This document shows positions 63,857-64,000 of a stretch of DNA of 64,000 nt, in pieces. Position numbers and translations under genes: made by a program. Under the pieces are notes generated by a model. That model saw only the letters and a list, made by a program, of their open reading frames with translations. It was not told the DNA's origin and did no database searches. The stretch comes from Candidatus Rhodoferax randersensis (GTDB taxonomy: Bacteria > Pseudomonadota > Gammaproteobacteria > Burkholderiales > Burkholderiaceae_C): the NCBI GenBank assembly GCA_016718155.1, contig JADKEH010000041.1:54671-118670 (forward strand), written 5' to 3'. The first letter of the stretch is position 1; each line of letters opens with the position of its first letter.

Positions 63857-64000
63857 CCTCGCTCCTGCAACACAGATTGAACAGCCCCGCGCGCCCTGGC
63901 GTGCCACGCTGGTCGCCTGGCTGCCCGTCATTATCGGGCTGGCGGTGTTGTACGTGCCCAGCCTGGTGGACCTGTTCCGGGGCATCTGGAGCTCTGACGA
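63849..64000 (+). CDS. xrtB: Exosortase B (XrtB), 3' partial
   Basis: From the GTG at 63849 the frame reads VTTLAPATQIEQPRAPWRAT followed by LVAWLPVIIGLAVLYVPSLV and DLFRGIWSSDE. This is the N-terminus of the XrtB subgroup of exosortases: first membrane helix and the conserved WSSDE. The window ends after 50 residues, so the catalytic Cys, Arg and His lie outside. Exosortases cut PEP-CTERM proteins at the tag and sort them through the membrane; substrates at 54.3 kb are at hand. The identification rests on the N-terminus and on the eps context. Confidence 0.8.
   Translation, partial: MTTLAPATQIEQPRAPWRATLVAWLPVIIGLAVLYVPSLVDLFRGIWSSD

Overview
The window is about 64 kb of high-GC DNA from a beta-proteobacterium, most likely a Burkholderiales/Comamonadaceae-type organism. 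This placement is an inference from the XrtB/EpsA-type PEP-CTERM exopolysaccharide cluster, the codon bias and the gene families; no rRNA gene is present to confirm it.

Region 1 (1-26.8 kb) is chromosomal backbone. It holds a truncated CoA-ligase-like gene, a parDE toxin-antitoxin pair, two AmmeMemoRadiSam genes (amrS, amrB), and a dense signalling block on the minus strand. The block contains an HD-GYP-like response regulator, a PAS histidine kinase, two HDOD proteins, a MASE1-PAS-GGDEF-EAL-REC protein split by a frameshift, a CheY-like regulator, a NarL-type two-component pair and a CheB-CheR-PAS fusion. A UPF0175/DUF3368 pair, a GIY-YIG protein, an Fe-S/cytochrome b electron-transfer pair and hipBA complete the region. 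Eight clusters of a palindromic repeat (core CGTCATTGCGAGC) fill the gaps and occur only between 1 and 22 kb. One of them supplies the stop codon of the CheB-CheR gene.

Region 2 (27-44.2 kb) looks like an integrated mobile element. It starts at the 3' half of an initiator tRNA (candidate attachment site). Next come large tyrosine-recombinase genes and a small coupled third gene, a regulator remnant, and an array of about seventeen tRNAs or tRNA-like genes on the plus strand. After the array lie many frameshifted genes: an HNH nuclease, a carboxymuconolactone decarboxylase-like protein, a RES/Xre pair, a second hipBA and a nucleotidyltransferase/HEPN pair. Motifs survive while reading frames break very often, so part of the damage may be sequence error. 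Two G/C-homopolymer tracts (15.65 and 36.12 kb) also look artefactual. Copies of a roughly 150-bp element with inverted ends (TGTNGGCGCCGACG) are scattered from 27 to 51 kb; one truncates umuC.

Region 3 (44.3-54.2 kb) holds cho and a umuC fragment, an AraC regulator, and a tightly coupled operon of GMC oxidoreductase, Tat-exported sulfatase and anaerobic sulfatase maturase. Remnants of transposase and integrase, a higBA pair with a readable promoter-operator, and tRNA-Gly(CCC) follow.

Region 4 (54.2-64 kb) is the PEP-CTERM/exopolysaccharide locus: two PEP-CTERM genes (one broken), then epsA, epsB, epsL, epsD, epsE, epsF and epsG, a VanZ-like gene and the start of exosortase xrtB. EpsA probably controls the locus. 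A 16-bp near-palindrome shared by the two PEP-CTERM upstream regions is a candidate binding box. EpsB starts the lipid-linked glycan, EpsE/F/G/L export it and set its length, and XrtB processes PEP-CTERM proteins.
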